In this document: one piece after another, positions 1-9,450 of the stretch
Position numbering within the stretch: the first letter of the stretch is position 1
How the letters are laid out: each line of letters starts with the position of its first letter
Origin: Thalassotalea crassostreae
GTDB lineage: Bacteria > Pseudomonadota > Gammaproteobacteria > Enterobacterales > Alteromonadaceae
NCBI RefSeq assembly: GCF_001831495.1
Contig: NZ_CP017689.1
Span: 62,001-126,000, forward strand
Direction of reading: 5' to 3'
DNA length: 64,000 nt
The notes under the pieces: model-generated
The model's input: only the letters and a program-made list of their open reading frames with translations
Databases searched by the model: none
What the model was told of the DNA's origin: nothing
Position numbers and translations under genes: made by a program

Positions 1-1
1 A

Positions 2-115
2 ATCATGATTGCAGCTAGTTTCATTTGGACAGCGCCTATTAATAAAGTGAATGATGTGTTTTTTAATGTTCCAGTGCAGGCAATAAGAGTGCTCCACACC
101 ACACGTTTATTATAG
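2..115 (+). CDS. Possible 3' end of a gene cut by the left edge
   Basis: A reading frame is open from the first bases of the window to a TAG at 113-115, giving about 37 residues with hydrophobic and basic stretches and no recognisable motif. It would converge on comM, leaving a 57-base gap. A chance open frame of this length is quite possible in AT-rich DNA, and I do not recognise a family. Only sequence to the left of the window can decide. Confidence 0.25.
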   Translation: MMIAASFIWTAPINKVNDVFFNVPVQAIRVLHTTRLL

Positions 116-172
116 ACAGTGAATTCGCTAGCGATGTATTAGTTTGTTACCAATGCATAGTTGCGGTGTGTT

Positions 173-1696
173 TTAACCAATCAAACTATCGGTCAAGTGC
201 CGTATCAACCTATCCATGGCGCGATAAGATAACGCTTCGACAATATGCTGGCGTTGAATGGTTTTGATATTGTTCATGTCGGCAATGGTTCGAGCTATCT
301 TCAGTATCTTATGATGGGCGCGGGTAGACAACCCTATTTTCTCTACTGCTAGCTCAAGAAACTCGCAATCACTCTCATTAATGTGACAATGAACTTTTAA
401 TTCGGGACTGGTTAAATGGGCATTTGCTTTACCTTGTCGTGCTAGTTGAATGTTGCGACAATTTTGCACTCTCGTTCGTATTGTTTCACTATTTTCGTTG
501 AACTGGTCGTTATCATTCCATACGCCTTTAGCCAAACGGCTTACTTCCAATTGAATATCGATTCGATCAAGAAAAGGGCCTGATAGCTTATTCAAGTATC
601 GTAATATTTGTTCCGGTGAGGAGCGTTTGTCAGTATAAAATCCAGTCGGGCTTGGGTTCATCGCTGCAACTAATTGGAACTTTGCCGGATAGGTAGTTTT
701 GTGTAACACTCGAGAAATCGTTACTTCACCAGACTCCATTGGCTCACGTAACACATCTAGAACTTTGCGATCATATTCGGGTAATTCATCTAAAAACAAT
801 ACGCCATTATGTGCCAATGATATTTCGCCGGGGTTAGGGTAGGAGCCGCCACCAACCAAAGCTACCGCAGACGCGGTATGATGCGGTGCCCTAAATGGTC
901 TTAAACTAAATTGCGAATCGCTGACATCTTGTCCGCAAATAGATTGGATTGCCGCGCTTTGCAGTGCTTCTTCTGCGGTCATATCAGGTAAAATACCCGG
1001 TAGCCGAGATGCTAACATTGTTTTGCCTGTGCCTGGCGGGCCAACAAACAAAAGGTTGTGGCCGCCACTTGCTGCAAGTTCTAAGGCCCGTTTTGCCAAT
1101 GGTTGCCCCATAACATCTTTCATGTCTTTGGCTTGACGTATAGCGGTTGGTGTGGCTAATGGCTTCTCCACTAATGGTAAAGGTTGTTGATTAGCAAAAT
1201 GAGCGAACAGTTGGTTTAGGTGATGCATGGCAATGATGCTTGCTTCATCAACCCAAGCAGCTTGTTTAGCATTGCACTTGGGTAACACTAGTATTCGTTT
1301 ATCGTCTCTTGCGGCTATTGCTAACGGGATCTCGCCAGTGATTTTTCGCAGCTCTCCCGATAACGCTAACTCACCAGCAAATTCATAATTGTTTAACTCT
1401 GCTTTAGGTATTTGATCGGAAGCGGCTAAAATTCCTATGGCTATCGGTAAGTCAAAACGGCCGCCTTCTTTGGGTAAATCCGCTGGCGCGAGATTTACGA
1501 TAATTTTTCTAGAAGGAAACTCGTAACCGCAATTAATGATGGCACTGCGAACCCTATCTTTGGATTCTTTAACCGATGTTTCCGCTAAACCAACGATGCT
1601 AAACCCTGGAATGCCCGGGCTTAAATGTACTTCAACAGAAACTAAAGGTGATTCAAGCCCGACTTTGGCTCGCGAATAAATTGTGGCAAGTGACAT
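173..1696 (-). CDS. comM: ComM/YifB family AAA+ ATPase (Mg-chelatase-like)
   Basis: This is a 507-residue member of the YifB/ComM family, a hexameric helicase that in naturally competent gammaproteobacteria drives branch migration during integration of transforming DNA. The N-terminal LonC-like domain (about residues 1-180) is followed by the Mg-chelatase-type AAA+ domain with a Walker A motif GPPGTGKT at 219-226, a Walker B FLDELPE near 300 and a C-terminal helical domain. I chose the ATG giving MSLATIYSRA, the usual family start; an in-frame ATG four codons upstream (1708) is also possible. In enterics yifB lies just upstream of the ilv attenuator, and the same neighbour relation is kept here. 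Confidence 0.93.
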   Translation of the reverse strand: MSLATIYSRAKVGLESPLVSVEVHLSPGIPGFSIVGLAETSVKESKDRVRSAIINCGYEFPSRKIIVNLAPADLPKEGGRFDLPIAIGILAASDQIPKAELNNYEFAGELALSGELRKITGEIPLAIAARDDKRILVLPKCNAKQAAWVDEASIIAMHHLNQLFAHFANQQPLPLVEKPLATPTAIRQAKDMKDVMGQPLAKRALELAASGGHNLLFVGPPGTGKTMLASRLPGILPDMTAEEALQSAAIQSICGQDVSDSQFSLRPFRAPHHTASAVALVGGGSYPNPGEISLAHNGVLFLDELPEYDRKVLDVLREPMESGEVTISRVLHKTTYPAKFQLVAAMNPSPTGFYTDKRSSPEQILRYLNKLSGPFLDRIDIQLEVSRLAKGVWNDNDQFNENSETIRTRVQNCRNIQLARQGKANAHLTSPELKVHCHINESDCEFLELAVEKIGLSTRAHHKILKIARTIADMNNIKTIQRQHIVEALSYRAMDRLIRHLTDSLIG

Positions 1697-1952
1697 AATA
1701 AAATCCATTTTTTATAACTATCCATAGTGTTGTTAAGTTTAGTCGTTATTTGTACTTTTGCTAAAGCAAGCAGGCGGCTGTTCTAGATTCTTATTTATAC
1801 TGTGAATAGTTATTCCTCCTTAAAAACCAACAAAACCCTTGTTCATGTAAAAAAATTGTGATAAAACCTAAGTTAACTAGCAGTCAGAACAGACTCATAA
1901 TTTATTTTAGCTATCTATTTATAGCGATTTTCAAACGAATAAGATTGATTAG

Positions 1953-2027
1953 ATGATTAAACAACGCCTATTTATTATTATTGAAAATGTCCTAGTGATT
2001 ATTCTATCACCGGGGGCAAGGTGTTGA
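1953..2027 (+). CDS. ilvL: ilv leader peptide (attenuation peptide)
   Basis: A 24-residue open frame in which 11 residues are branched-chain: six Ile, three Leu (all CTA codons) and two Val. They cluster at codons 8-10 (three ATT) and 13-18 (GTC CTA GTG ATT ATT CTA). A short peptide rich in the end products, placed just before a strong terminator hairpin and an ilv operon, is the classic arrangement of ilv attenuation. Its last codons overlap the GGGGGCAAGG segment that can pair with the terminator's 5' arm. It has no homology-scale length, so the call rests on composition, position and RNA pairing. Confidence 0.85.
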   Translation: MIKQRLFIIIENVLVIILSPGARC

Positions 2028-2086
2028 TTTAAATTAAAATATTTAAAATATCAACCCCTCGCTTCCTACGGAAACGGGGGGTTTTT
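1991..2086 (+). promoter_or_regulatory. ilv transcription attenuator (alternative RNA helices)
   Basis: Three mutually exclusive helices can be drawn. Helix 1:2 pairs CCT-A-GTGAT (1991-1999) with ATCAC-C-GGG (2006-2014). Helix 2:3, the antiterminator, pairs GGGGGCAAGG (2012-2021) with CCTCGCTTCC (2057-2066), ten pairs with two G-U and one mismatch. Helix 3:4 is the terminator. A ribosome stalled on the Ile/Leu/Val codons 13-18 (1989-2006) would cover strand 1, free strand 2 and favour the antiterminator. The pairings are seen in the sequence; the regulatory logic is inferred from the enteric ilv and leu leaders. Confidence 0.8.
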
Positions 2087-2090
2087 ATTT
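2053..2090 (+). terminator. Attenuator terminator hairpin of the ilv operon
   Basis: Arm AACCCC-TCG-C-TTCC (2053-2066) pairs with GGAA-A-CGG-GGGGTT (2070-2083) around the loop TAC. The C/A opposition is the only mismatch in a stem of about 14 positions, and T residues run from 2082 to 2086. It lies 26 bases after the leader-peptide stop and about 310 bases before ilvE. Confidence 0.88.
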
Positions 2091-2184
2091 GCACCATTTA
2101 AAATGCTCGCGCATTAGCCAGGGACGGCAAGACAAAAGGGATTTTTTATTTGTAATGTTTTATCAGTGTTTTCACTAATAAAAT

Positions 2185-2397
2185 ATGTTTAGATACTTAT
2201 TCTCAAAATTTGAATATATTTTCACAATGTTGGGCGTAGGTATGAGTTTGTTAAGGCGACTGTCATCACTATGTGACAATTTAAGCAAAATTTTACTAAC
2301 GATTTTGCGAAATAATTCGACAATTGCCTTAGAAAGGTTAAGAATCAGCGGCAATATTTATTGTGTGCTACACAAAGACAAGTTAATAGGAAAGTAA
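2185..2397 (+). CDS. Doubtful small ORF between the ilv attenuator and ilvE
   Basis: A 70-codon ATG frame ending one base before the ilvE start. It is rich in Leu, Ile, Ser and Arg, has no strong ribosome binding site and resembles no family I know. I compared it by eye with IlvM, which occupies this place in enterics, and saw no ACT-domain match. The stretch 2091-2398 otherwise holds only AT-rich sequence and a weak hairpin near 2158-2182. It may simply be untranslated leader left after loss of ilvG-ilvM. Confidence 0.2.
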   Translation: MFRYLFSKFEYIFTMLGVGMSLLRRLSSLCDNLSKILLTILRNNSTIALERLRISGNIYCVLHKDKLIGK

Positions 2398-2398
2398 A

Positions 2399-3328
2399 AT
2401 GGCTAAAGTTAATGCTGATTTAATCTGGTTCAATGGCGAATTAATGCCTTGGGAAAATGCAACTGTACATGTAATGAGTCATGCATTGCATTATGGTTCT
2501 TCTGTATTTGAAGGTATCCGTGCTTACGATACTCACAAAGGCACTTGTATTTTTCGTTTAGAAGAACATATTGATCGTTTATTTGATTCTGCCAAAGTTT
2601 ATCGCATGAACATGCCATTTGATCGTGATGCAGTAATGCAAGCGTGTAAAGATTCAGTGGTAGGTAATGGCTTAAAGTCAGCTTATCTTAGACCTTTAGC
2701 TTTTCTTGGTGATATCGGTATGGGCTTGCGTCCAGCGGATGATGCGGTTGCAGATATGATGATTGCGGCATTTAGTTGGGAAGCATACTTAGGTGCGGAT
2801 GCATTAGAAAATGGTGTAAATGTTGGCGTTTCTTCATGGAACCGTTTAGCTCCAAATACAATGCCAACAGCAGCAAAAGCCGGTGGTAATTACTTATCAT
2901 CACAGCTAATTTCTCGTGAAGCGGCTCGCCATGGTTACACAGAAGGTATCGCGCTAGACGTAAATAATTATGTGAGTGAAGGCGCAGGTCAAAATTTATT
3001 CTTGGTACGTAAAGGTATCATTTATACACCTCCTGGTAGCTGCTCAATTTTACCAGGTTTAACACGTGACACTATCATTACTTTAGCGAAAGAGCTTGGT
3101 TATGAAGTGCGTGAAGAATTAATCGCCCGTGAAGCACTATATCTTGCTGATGAGTTTTTCATGTGTGGTACAGCAACAGAAATCGTACCGGTGAGTACGG
3201 TTGATGGCATTCAAGTTGGCACAGGTAGCCGAGGCGAAGTCACTAAACAATTACAACAAGCTTTCTTTGGTTTGTTTGATGGTACAACAGAAGATAAGTG
3301 GGGCTGGTTAGAGCCAGTATCAGAATAA
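2399..3328 (+). CDS. ilvE: Branched-chain amino-acid aminotransferase
   Basis: IlvE is a fold-type IV PLP enzyme that transfers amino groups between glutamate and the 2-keto acids of Ile, Val and Leu, the last step of their synthesis, in the cytoplasm. The 309-residue product matches the usual length. The PLP lysine lies in TAAKAGGNY (K160), and FEGIRAY near residue 38 and the conserved LPGLTRD and GTATEI segments are present. The ATG is preceded by AGGA at 2389-2392. It is the first enzyme gene after the attenuator; ilvG and ilvM, which precede it in enterics, are missing. A terminator-like hairpin directly follows its stop codon. Confidence 0.95.
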   Translation: MAKVNADLIWFNGELMPWENATVHVMSHALHYGSSVFEGIRAYDTHKGTCIFRLEEHIDRLFDSAKVYRMNMPFDRDAVMQACKDSVVGNGLKSAYLRPLAFLGDIGMGLRPADDAVADMMIAAFSWEAYLGADALENGVNVGVSSWNRLAPNTMPTAAKAGGNYLSSQLISREAARHGYTEGIALDVNNYVSEGAGQNLFLVRKGIIYTPPGSCSILPGLTRDTIITLAKELGYEVREELIAREALYLADEFFMCGTATEIVPVSTVDGIQVGTGSRGEVTKQLQQAFFGLFDGTTEDKWGWLEPVSE

Positions 3329-3330
3329 AT

Positions 3331-3360
3331 AACTAAGCACCTTGGGGGGCTTAGTTTTTA
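3331..3360 (+). terminator. Terminator-like hairpin between ilvE and ilvD
   Basis: AACTAAGC (3331-3338) pairs exactly with GCTTAGTT (3349-3356), with two further G-C pairs inside and a run of T from 3355. It starts two bases after the ilvE stop codon. Since ilvD begins 103 bases after ilvE, either this is a leaky intra-operon terminator that lowers ilvDA relative to ilvE, or ilvDA has its own promoter in 3361-3425. I see no convincing -10/-35 pair there. Confidence 0.7.
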
Positions 3361-3431
3361 TCTCACAATCTATTGCATGTACATATTAAATATAACTAAA
3401 GAGGTTTATAGCTACTAAAAAAGGATACATT

Positions 3432-5285
3432 ATGCCCAAACTGAGATCGGCAACTTCCACCCAGGGTCGAAATATGGCTGGTGCACGTGCTTTATGGCGC
3501 GCAACTGGAATGACAGACAATGACTTTGGTAAACCAATTATTGCCGTAGTAAATTCATTTACTCAGTTTGTACCAGGCCATGTGCATTTAAAAGACATGG
3601 GCCAACTCGTTGCTGGTGCGATTGAAGAAGCCGGTGGCGTTGCTAAAGAGTTTAATACTATTGCTGTTGATGATGGTATTGCTATGGGGCACTCTGGCAT
3701 GCTGTATTCTTTACCTTCGCGCGATTTAATTGCCGATTCAGTTGAATACATGGTTAACGCTCATTGCGTTGATGCCATGGTTTGTATCTCAAACTGTGAC
3801 AAAATTACGCCGGGCATGTTAATGGCCGCGATGCGATTAAACATACCAGTAATTTTTGTATCCGGTGGTCCAATGGAAGCTGGTAAAACTAAGCTTTCAG
3901 ATCAAATCATTAAACTTGATTTAGTCGATGCCATGATTCAGGGCGCTGATCCAACCGTATCAGATGAACAATCTGATCAAGTAGAACGTTCTGCCTGTCC
4001 TACCTGTGGTTCTTGTTCAGGTATGTTTACTGCAAACTCTATGAACTGTTTAGCAGAAGCACTAGGTTTAGCATTACCAGGTAACGGTTCTATGCTGGCA
4101 ACGCATGCCGATCGTGAGCAATTGTTCTTAAAAGCGGGCAAGCAAATTGTCGAACTTACTAAGCGTTATTACTTCGAAGAAGATGAATCGGCTTTACCAC
4201 GTAATATTGCCAGCAAAGAAGCATTACATAATGCCATGTGTTTAGATATTGCTATGGGGGGTTCAACCAATACCATTTTGCATTTACTGGCCACAGCACA
4301 AGAAGCTAAAGTCGACTACACCATGGAAGATATGGATAAATTATCACGTATCGTCCCGCAACTATGTAAAGTAGCTCCATCGACACCTAAGTATCATATG
4401 GAAGATGTACATCGCGCCGGTGGAGTTATCGGTATTTTGGGTGAACTAGCACGAGCTAATTTATTAAATACAGACGTGCCTAATGTTTTAGGTACAACCT
4501 TGGCGGATGTCATCGCGAAATACGACATCAAAGTTACCGATGATGAAGACGTTAAGAAATTCTATCGAGCAGGCCCTGCCGGGATTCGCACTACTAAAGC
4601 GTTTAGCCAAGATTGTCGTTGGGATACATTAGATGATGATAGAGAAAATGGCTGTATTCGCAGCTTAGATAACGCTTTTTCAACAGAAGGTGGCTTAGCA
4701 GTGCTTTCAGGTAATATTGCCGTTGATGGTTGTGTCGTAAAAACTGCTGGTGTTAGTGATGATAACCTTACCTTTACTGGACCCGCGCACGTATTTGAAA
4801 GCCAAGACGATGCCGTAGCTGGTATTTTATCGGGTAAAGTCGTTGCTGGTGAGGTTGTGGTGATTCGTTATGAAGGCCCTAAAGGCGGACCGGGTATGCA
4901 AGAAATGTTATATCCAACAACCTATTTAAAATCCATGGGTTTAGGTAAAGCTTGTGCGTTATTAACGGATGGTCGTTTCTCTGGTGGAACATCGGGTTTA
5001 TCTATTGGCCATGTTTCTCCGGAAGCTGGTAGTGGTGGCACTATTGCACTCGTTGAGCAAGGAGATATTATTGAAATCGATATCCCAAATCGTTCAATCA
5101 AATTGGCCTTATCCGAGGAAGAGCTCAGTGCACGTCGCATTGCTATGGAAGCCAAAGGTAAAGATGCCTGGAAACCTGTCAGTCGTGAACGTCCAATTAG
5201 CTATGCATTGAAAAACTATGCAATGTTGGCTACTAGCGCCGACAAAGGTGCGGTTAGAAATACTGAATTGCTCGACAATCAATAG
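3432..5285 (+). CDS. ilvD: Dihydroxy-acid dehydratase
   Basis: IlvD dehydrates 2,3-dihydroxy-isovalerate and 2,3-dihydroxy-3-methylvalerate to the keto acids used by IlvE, using an oxygen-sensitive iron-sulfur cluster. The 617-residue length is normal for the long IlvD class. Cluster and metal ligands are visible: the [10 protein letters not shown] segment with C122, D123 and K124, and the CPTCGSCSG segment near residue 195. AAAAGGA precedes the ATG by six bases. It is followed after seven bases by ilvA, so the two are surely co-transcribed. Confidence 0.96.
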   Translation: MPKLRSATSTQGRNMAGARALWRATGMTDNDFGKPIIAVVNSFTQFVPGHVHLKDMGQLVAGAIEEAGGVAKEFNTIAVDDGIAMGHSGMLYSLPSRDLIADSVEYMVNAHCVDAMVCISNCDKITPGMLMAAMRLNIPVIFVSGGPMEAGKTKLSDQIIKLDLVDAMIQGADPTVSDEQSDQVERSACPTCGSCSGMFTANSMNCLAEALGLALPGNGSMLATHADREQLFLKAGKQIVELTKRYYFEEDESALPRNIASKEALHNAMCLDIAMGGSTNTILHLLATAQEAKVDYTMEDMDKLSRIVPQLCKVAPSTPKYHMEDVHRAGGVIGILGELARANLLNTDVPNVLGTTLADVIAKYDIKVTDDEDVKKFYRAGPAGIRTTKAFSQDCRWDTLDDDRENGCIRSLDNAFSTEGGLAVLSGNIAVDGCVVKTAGVSDDNLTFTGPAHVFESQDDAVAGILSGKVVAGEVVVIRYEGPKGGPGMQEMLYPTTYLKSMGLGKACALLTDGRFSGGTSGLSIGHVSPEAGSGGTIALVEQGDIIEIDIPNRSIKLALSEEELSARRIAMEAKGKDAWKPVSRERPISYALKNYAMLATSADKGAVRNTELLDNQ

Positions 5286-5292
5286 GGTCACG

Positions 5293-6849
5293 ATGACGGA
5301 TAACAAACTCAACAAACAAACGACAAGTCCTTATTTGGGCATAAACTATTTGCGCAAAATATTAACTGCGCCTGTTTATGATGTCGCCATAGAAACTGAT
5401 CTAAGTTGGTTGGGGAAACTGTCAAGTGAACTTGGCAATGATATTTATTTAAAACGTGAGGATCAGCAACCAGTTCACTCTTTTAAATTGCGTGGTGCTT
5501 ACAATAAGCTGGCGCAATTGTCGGAAAAAAGACGCAAACAAGGCGTGATCGCAGCTTCTGCAGGTAATCATGCCCAAGGGTTAGCGTTGGCAGCAAAAAC
5601 ATTAGGTGTAACAGCTACTATCGTTATGCCAATAACGACGCCTGAGATTAAAGTCGATAATGTTAAGCGCTTCGGTGCAAACGTTGTTCTTACGGGTAGT
5701 AGTTTTAGCGAAGCCAGTGAATCGGCAATGATAATGGCCAAAGAGCAGCAATTAACGATTATTCCTCCTTATGACGACAGTGATGTCATTGCCGGTCAAG
5801 GTACGGTTGCCAAAGAATTGTTACAGCAGTTACCAACTGCTGATGTTGTCTTCGTGCCTGTTGGCGGCGGCGGTTTATTAGCGGGAATGGCTGTTTATTT
5901 AAAACAGCTTTGTCCAGAAATAAAAATTATCGGTGTTGAAGCTGAAGACTCAGCGTGTTTAGCTGCAGCGATGGACGCGGGAGAGCCGGTTGATCTCGAC
6001 CATGTCGGCCTATTTGCCGATGGTGTTGCGGTTAAGCGAATAGGTAGCAAAACATTCGCGTTAATAGAAAAATATTGTGACCAGGTAATTACTGTAACTA
6101 GTGATGAAATGTGTGGTGCGATAAAAGATATTTTTGAGCATACCCGAGTTATCGCTGAGCCATCAGGAGCGCTGTCATTGGCAGGATTGATCAAGTATTG
6201 CCAAACCAGTAAAGGTGGTGAAAAGTTAGCAGCGATATTAAGCGGTGCAAACATGAATTTTCATTCACTGAGGTATGTCTCTGAGCGCTGTGAACTCGGC
6301 GAGCAAAAAGAAGCGGTATTATCGGTCGAAATTCCTGAGCAAAAGGGTAGCTTTAGACGTTTTTGTCAGATCCTTGGCGGATTAGCGATTACCGAATTTA
6401 ATTATCGATATGCCGATAATCAAAAGGCAAATATCTTTGTCGGTGTTAAGTTAACCAACGGGCAGCAACAACTCGATGAATTAGTTACTGAGCTTACCAG
6501 CAAAGATTATAAGGTTACCGATTTTACTGATAATGAATTAGCAAAGCTGCATGTTCGCTTTATGATTGGAGGCAAGAACACTGCGCCAATGGATGAGCGC
6601 TTATTTAGTTTTGAATTCCCCGAATATCCAGGTGCTTTGGAAAAATTCCTTGATACCTTAGGTGAAAATTGGAATATCTCATTATTCCATTACCGTAATC
6701 ATGGCGCAGCATTTGGTCAGGTATTGGCGGGAATCGAAGTGCCAGATAATAAACAGAATGGCTTGTTTGAGCATTTAGATGACTTAGGTTATCAATATCA
6801 GGAAGAGACAAATAACCCAGCTTATCAAGCATTTTTAAGTAAAATGTAA
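5293..6849 (+). CDS. ilvA: Threonine deaminase, biosynthetic, feedback-regulated
   Basis: IlvA converts threonine to 2-oxobutanoate and ammonia, the committed step towards isoleucine. The 518-residue protein has the fold-type II PLP catalytic domain (about 20-330, Schiff-base lysine in HSFKLRG at K65, phosphate loop VGGGGLLAG) followed by two ACT-like regulatory domains (about 335-515), so it is the long isoleucine-inhibited form and not the short catabolic TdcB. The chosen ATG lies seven bases after the ilvD stop; an upstream in-frame codon inside ilvD would add 25 residues and is unlikely. It is the last gene of the ilvEDA unit. Confidence 0.95.
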   Translation: MTDNKLNKQTTSPYLGINYLRKILTAPVYDVAIETDLSWLGKLSSELGNDIYLKREDQQPVHSFKLRGAYNKLAQLSEKRRKQGVIAASAGNHAQGLALAAKTLGVTATIVMPITTPEIKVDNVKRFGANVVLTGSSFSEASESAMIMAKEQQLTIIPPYDDSDVIAGQGTVAKELLQQLPTADVVFVPVGGGGLLAGMAVYLKQLCPEIKIIGVEAEDSACLAAAMDAGEPVDLDHVGLFADGVAVKRIGSKTFALIEKYCDQVITVTSDEMCGAIKDIFEHTRVIAEPSGALSLAGLIKYCQTSKGGEKLAAILSGANMNFHSLRYVSERCELGEQKEAVLSVEIPEQKGSFRRFCQILGGLAITEFNYRYADNQKANIFVGVKLTNGQQQLDELVTELTSKDYKVTDFTDNELAKLHVRFMIGGKNTAPMDERLFSFEFPEYPGALEKFLDTLGENWNISLFHYRNHGAAFGQVLAGIEVPDNKQNGLFEHLDDLGYQYQEETNNPAYQAFLSKM

Positions 6850-6885
6850 CTCGAATAAAAACCGCATCGTTTCAACTATTGTTTA

Positions 6886-6925
6886 AAGCTACTCTATAAG
6901 CTATTTTAACCGTTGAGAGTAGCTT
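6886..6925. terminator. Inverted repeat between ilvA and ubiK, possible bidirectional terminator
   Basis: AAGCTACTCT (6886-6895) is perfectly complementary to AGAGTAGCTT (6916-6925) with a 20-base loop. It sits between the convergent ends of ilvA and ubiK. Flanking T and A tracts are weak, so terminator activity is only a guess from position. Confidence 0.4.
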
Positions 6926-6936
6926 ATACATTAAGT

Positions 6937-7185
6937 CTATTTATTCAGTTTTTCTTCTATTTCGGCGATTTTAGCCGTCAATTCATCTAATTTCGCTCTA
7001 GTTTTAATCAAAACCTGAGTTTGCACATCAAATTCTTCACGGCTAACCACATCGAGTTTCGACAGCTTTGATTGTAGAACTTGTTTCGCCTTTTCTTCAA
7101 AATCTTGGGCAACATTTTTTACTTGTGGCGGAATTGATTCGGTAATTTGCTTAGCAATGTCTTCGATCTTCTTGGCGTTAATCAT
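6937..7185 (-). CDS. ubiK: Ubiquinone biosynthesis accessory factor UbiK
   Basis: UbiK (YqiC, BMFP family) is a small trimeric coiled-coil protein that helps the soluble Ubi complex make ubiquinone under aerobic conditions, with UbiJ and lipid as partners. The 82-residue length is typical. The N-terminal amphipathic region (about 1-40) is followed by a heptad-patterned coiled coil with the conserved VSREEFDVQ segment near residue 47 and a lysine-rich C-terminus. It is transcribed alone and convergent with ilvA. Confidence 0.88.
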   Translation of the reverse strand: MINAKKIEDIAKQITESIPPQVKNVAQDFEEKAKQVLQSKLSKLDVVSREEFDVQTQVLIKTRAKLDELTAKIAEIEEKLNK

Positions 7186-7367
7186 GATTGTCTCTTATTC
7201 GTTTAATTCGGTCAGTGATTACTCTATTGTAGCGAAACTTTATTTAGTTGTTCAGCAGTTTTTGTAACAACTTTGCTAACTGGCATTAAAAGTAATAGGA
7301 TGAGCGCAGAAAATTAGGTAAAATCTGCGGCCTTATATTGAACTCACACACGCTAGATTAAGAATCA

Positions 7368-9398
7368 ATGAAATTAAACCCAGGACAAAATGAAGCGAAA
7401 AATTATGTATCCGGCCCATGTCTGGTACTCGCTGGTGCCGGCTCGGGTAAAACAGGTGTTATTTGTCAAAAAATTTCATACTTAATTCAAGAGTGTGGCT
7501 ACAAAGCACGAAATATCGCAGCGGTAACCTTTACCAATAAAGCGGCTCGAGAAATGAAGGAACGAGTAAAAAGCATGTTAGGCCGCGATCTAACACGTGG
7601 CTTAATGGTTTCAACGTTCCACTCTTTAGGTCTAGATATTGTACGCAGAGAATTGAAAACCTTAGGTTTTAAACCTGGTTTTACCTTGTTTGATGATCAA
7701 GACACATTAGCGTTATTGAAAGAGCTTACCGAAAAAGAATTAGACGGTGATAAAGAATTACTGTCGCGCTTGCAAAATCAAATATCAAATTGGAAGAACG
7801 ATTTATTGTTGCCAGAAGGTGCTTTAAAACGTGCAAATGGTGCCGATGAGGTGCTATTCGCTCAATTTTATCAAGAATATCATAAGCATATGAGAGCATA
7901 TAATGCTCTAGATTTTGATGATTTGATCATGATCCCGACCTTACTGCTTAAAAATTATGATGAGGTTCGCTTACGTTGGCAGCGAAAAATTCGTTATTTG
8001 CTTGTAGACGAATATCAAGATACCAATACCAGTCAGTATGAAATGGTTAAAAACCTAGTCGGTGAACGTGGTCGACTAACCGTTGTTGGTGATGATGACC
8101 AATCAATTTATTCATGGCGTGGCGCTAAACCACAAAACTTAGTATTACTAGGCCAAGACTTCCCTGAGTTAAAATTAATCAAGCTTGAACAAAACTATCG
8201 TTCAAGTGGCCGCATACTTAAGTGTGCCAATATCTTGATTGCTAATAATCCCCATGTATATGACAAAGCGCTTTTTAGTGAACTTGCCTATGGGCCGGCA
8301 TTACGTGTTGTGAAAACCAAAAACGAAGATCATGAAGCTGAGCGTGTTGCTGGCGAATTATTGGGTCATCGTTTTTTGAATAAGAGCAAATTTAAAAACT
8401 ACGCAATCTTGTATCGTGGTAATTTTCAATCGCGGGTGATTGAAAAAGTATTAATGCAAAACCGTATTCCCTATAAAATTAGTGGTGGTACATCATTCTT
8501 CTCTCGTAGTGAGATTAAAGACATCATGGCCTATCTAAGGCTTATTGTTAATCCAGATGATGACAATGCCTTCTTACGTATTTCTAATGTCCCTAAACGT
8601 GAGATAGGGCCTGCAACGTTAGAAAAATTAGGTACCTACGCCAATATTCGCCAAATTAGCATGTTTGCAGCAAGTTTTGAGCTGGGCGTAGAGCAGCACC
8701 TTAATGGTCGTGCACTTGAAAGAGTGCAGAACTTTGCCCGCTTAATTGTCGAAACTGAAGACAATGTTAATCGTGGTGACGCGCCGGCAGTATTGCGTTC
8801 CTTAATCCAAAAGATCAACTACGAAGATTATCTTTATGATACGTCGCCGAGTGCAAAAGCGGCAGAAATGCGGATGAAAAACGTTGTTACCTTGTTTGGC
8901 TGGATCACTGACATGCTTGAGGGTAAAGACGATGAAGAGCCGATGACATTGCCGCAAATCGTTTCTCGTTTAACGCTACGAGATATGATGGAGCGCGGTG
9001 AAGAAGAGGATGACGCTGATCAAGTGCAGTTAATGACACTTCATGCCTCAAAAGGATTAGAGTTTCCCTATGTATTCTTAATCGGCACCGAGGAAGGGAT
9101 TTTACCGCACCAAACCAGTATTGATGAAGATAACGTCGAAGAAGAAAGACGATTGGCCTATGTAGGAGTAACTCGAGCACAGCGTGAGCTTATTTTTACT
9201 TATGCGCAAGAGCGTCGCCAATATGGTGAAGTCATTCGTACTGAGCCTTCACGCTTTCTTTATGAAATGCCGCAAGATGATTTAGTTTGGGAACAAAGCG
9301 GGCAGCGCAAGCAAAGTGCTGAAGAAAATCAAAATAAAGGTAAAGCCGGCGTAGCGGGACTGCGTGAAATGCTAAACGCAAAAAAAGCCAAAACTTAA
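7368..9398 (+). CDS. rep: ATP-dependent DNA helicase Rep
   Basis: Rep is a superfamily 1A 3'-5' helicase that travels with the replisome and removes bound proteins and transcription complexes. At 676 residues it is almost the length of the E. coli enzyme. Seen motifs are Q-motif LNPGQ at the N-terminus, Walker A AGAGSGKT at 22-29, motif Ia FTNKAAREM, motif [10 protein letters not shown], motif [16 protein letters not shown], motif [14 protein letters not shown] and motif VI VGVTRAQ. It lacks the long C-terminal tail of UvrD, and overall fits Rep better than UvrD or PcrA. Confidence 0.94.
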   Translation: MKLNPGQNEAKNYVSGPCLVLAGAGSGKTGVICQKISYLIQECGYKARNIAAVTFTNKAAREMKERVKSMLGRDLTRGLMVSTFHSLGLDIVRRELKTLGFKPGFTLFDDQDTLALLKELTEKELDGDKELLSRLQNQISNWKNDLLLPEGALKRANGADEVLFAQFYQEYHKHMRAYNALDFDDLIMIPTLLLKNYDEVRLRWQRKIRYLLVDEYQDTNTSQYEMVKNLVGERGRLTVVGDDDQSIYSWRGAKPQNLVLLGQDFPELKLIKLEQNYRSSGRILKCANILIANNPHVYDKALFSELAYGPALRVVKTKNEDHEAERVAGELLGHRFLNKSKFKNYAILYRGNFQSRVIEKVLMQNRIPYKISGGTSFFSRSEIKDIMAYLRLIVNPDDDNAFLRISNVPKREIGPATLEKLGTYANIRQISMFAASFELGVEQHLNGRALERVQNFARLIVETEDNVNRGDAPAVLRSLIQKINYEDYLYDTSPSAKAAEMRMKNVVTLFGWITDMLEGKDDEEPMTLPQIVSRLTLRDMMERGEEEDDADQVQLMTLHASKGLEFPYVFLIGTEEGILPHQTSIDEDNVEEERRLAYVGVTRAQRELIFTYAQERRQYGEVIRTEPSRFLYEMPQDDLVWEQSGQRKQSAEENQNKGKAGVAGLREMLNAKKAKT

Positions 9399-9450
9399 TG
9401 TAAAATTAGCCCCAATTTAGCGCTCAGTTAACCCATAAATAACGTCATTA

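Noticed and set aside
2185..2397. IlvM remnant
   Set aside because: Position fits, but I could not align the 70 codons with IlvM in this frame by eye; kept only as a doubtful ORF.
5109..5315. Various ORFs of 60-120 codons opposite or within ilv, gsp, tex and ftsY genes
   Set aside because: They are frame shadows of clearly coding genes, with no ribosome site or family match of their own.
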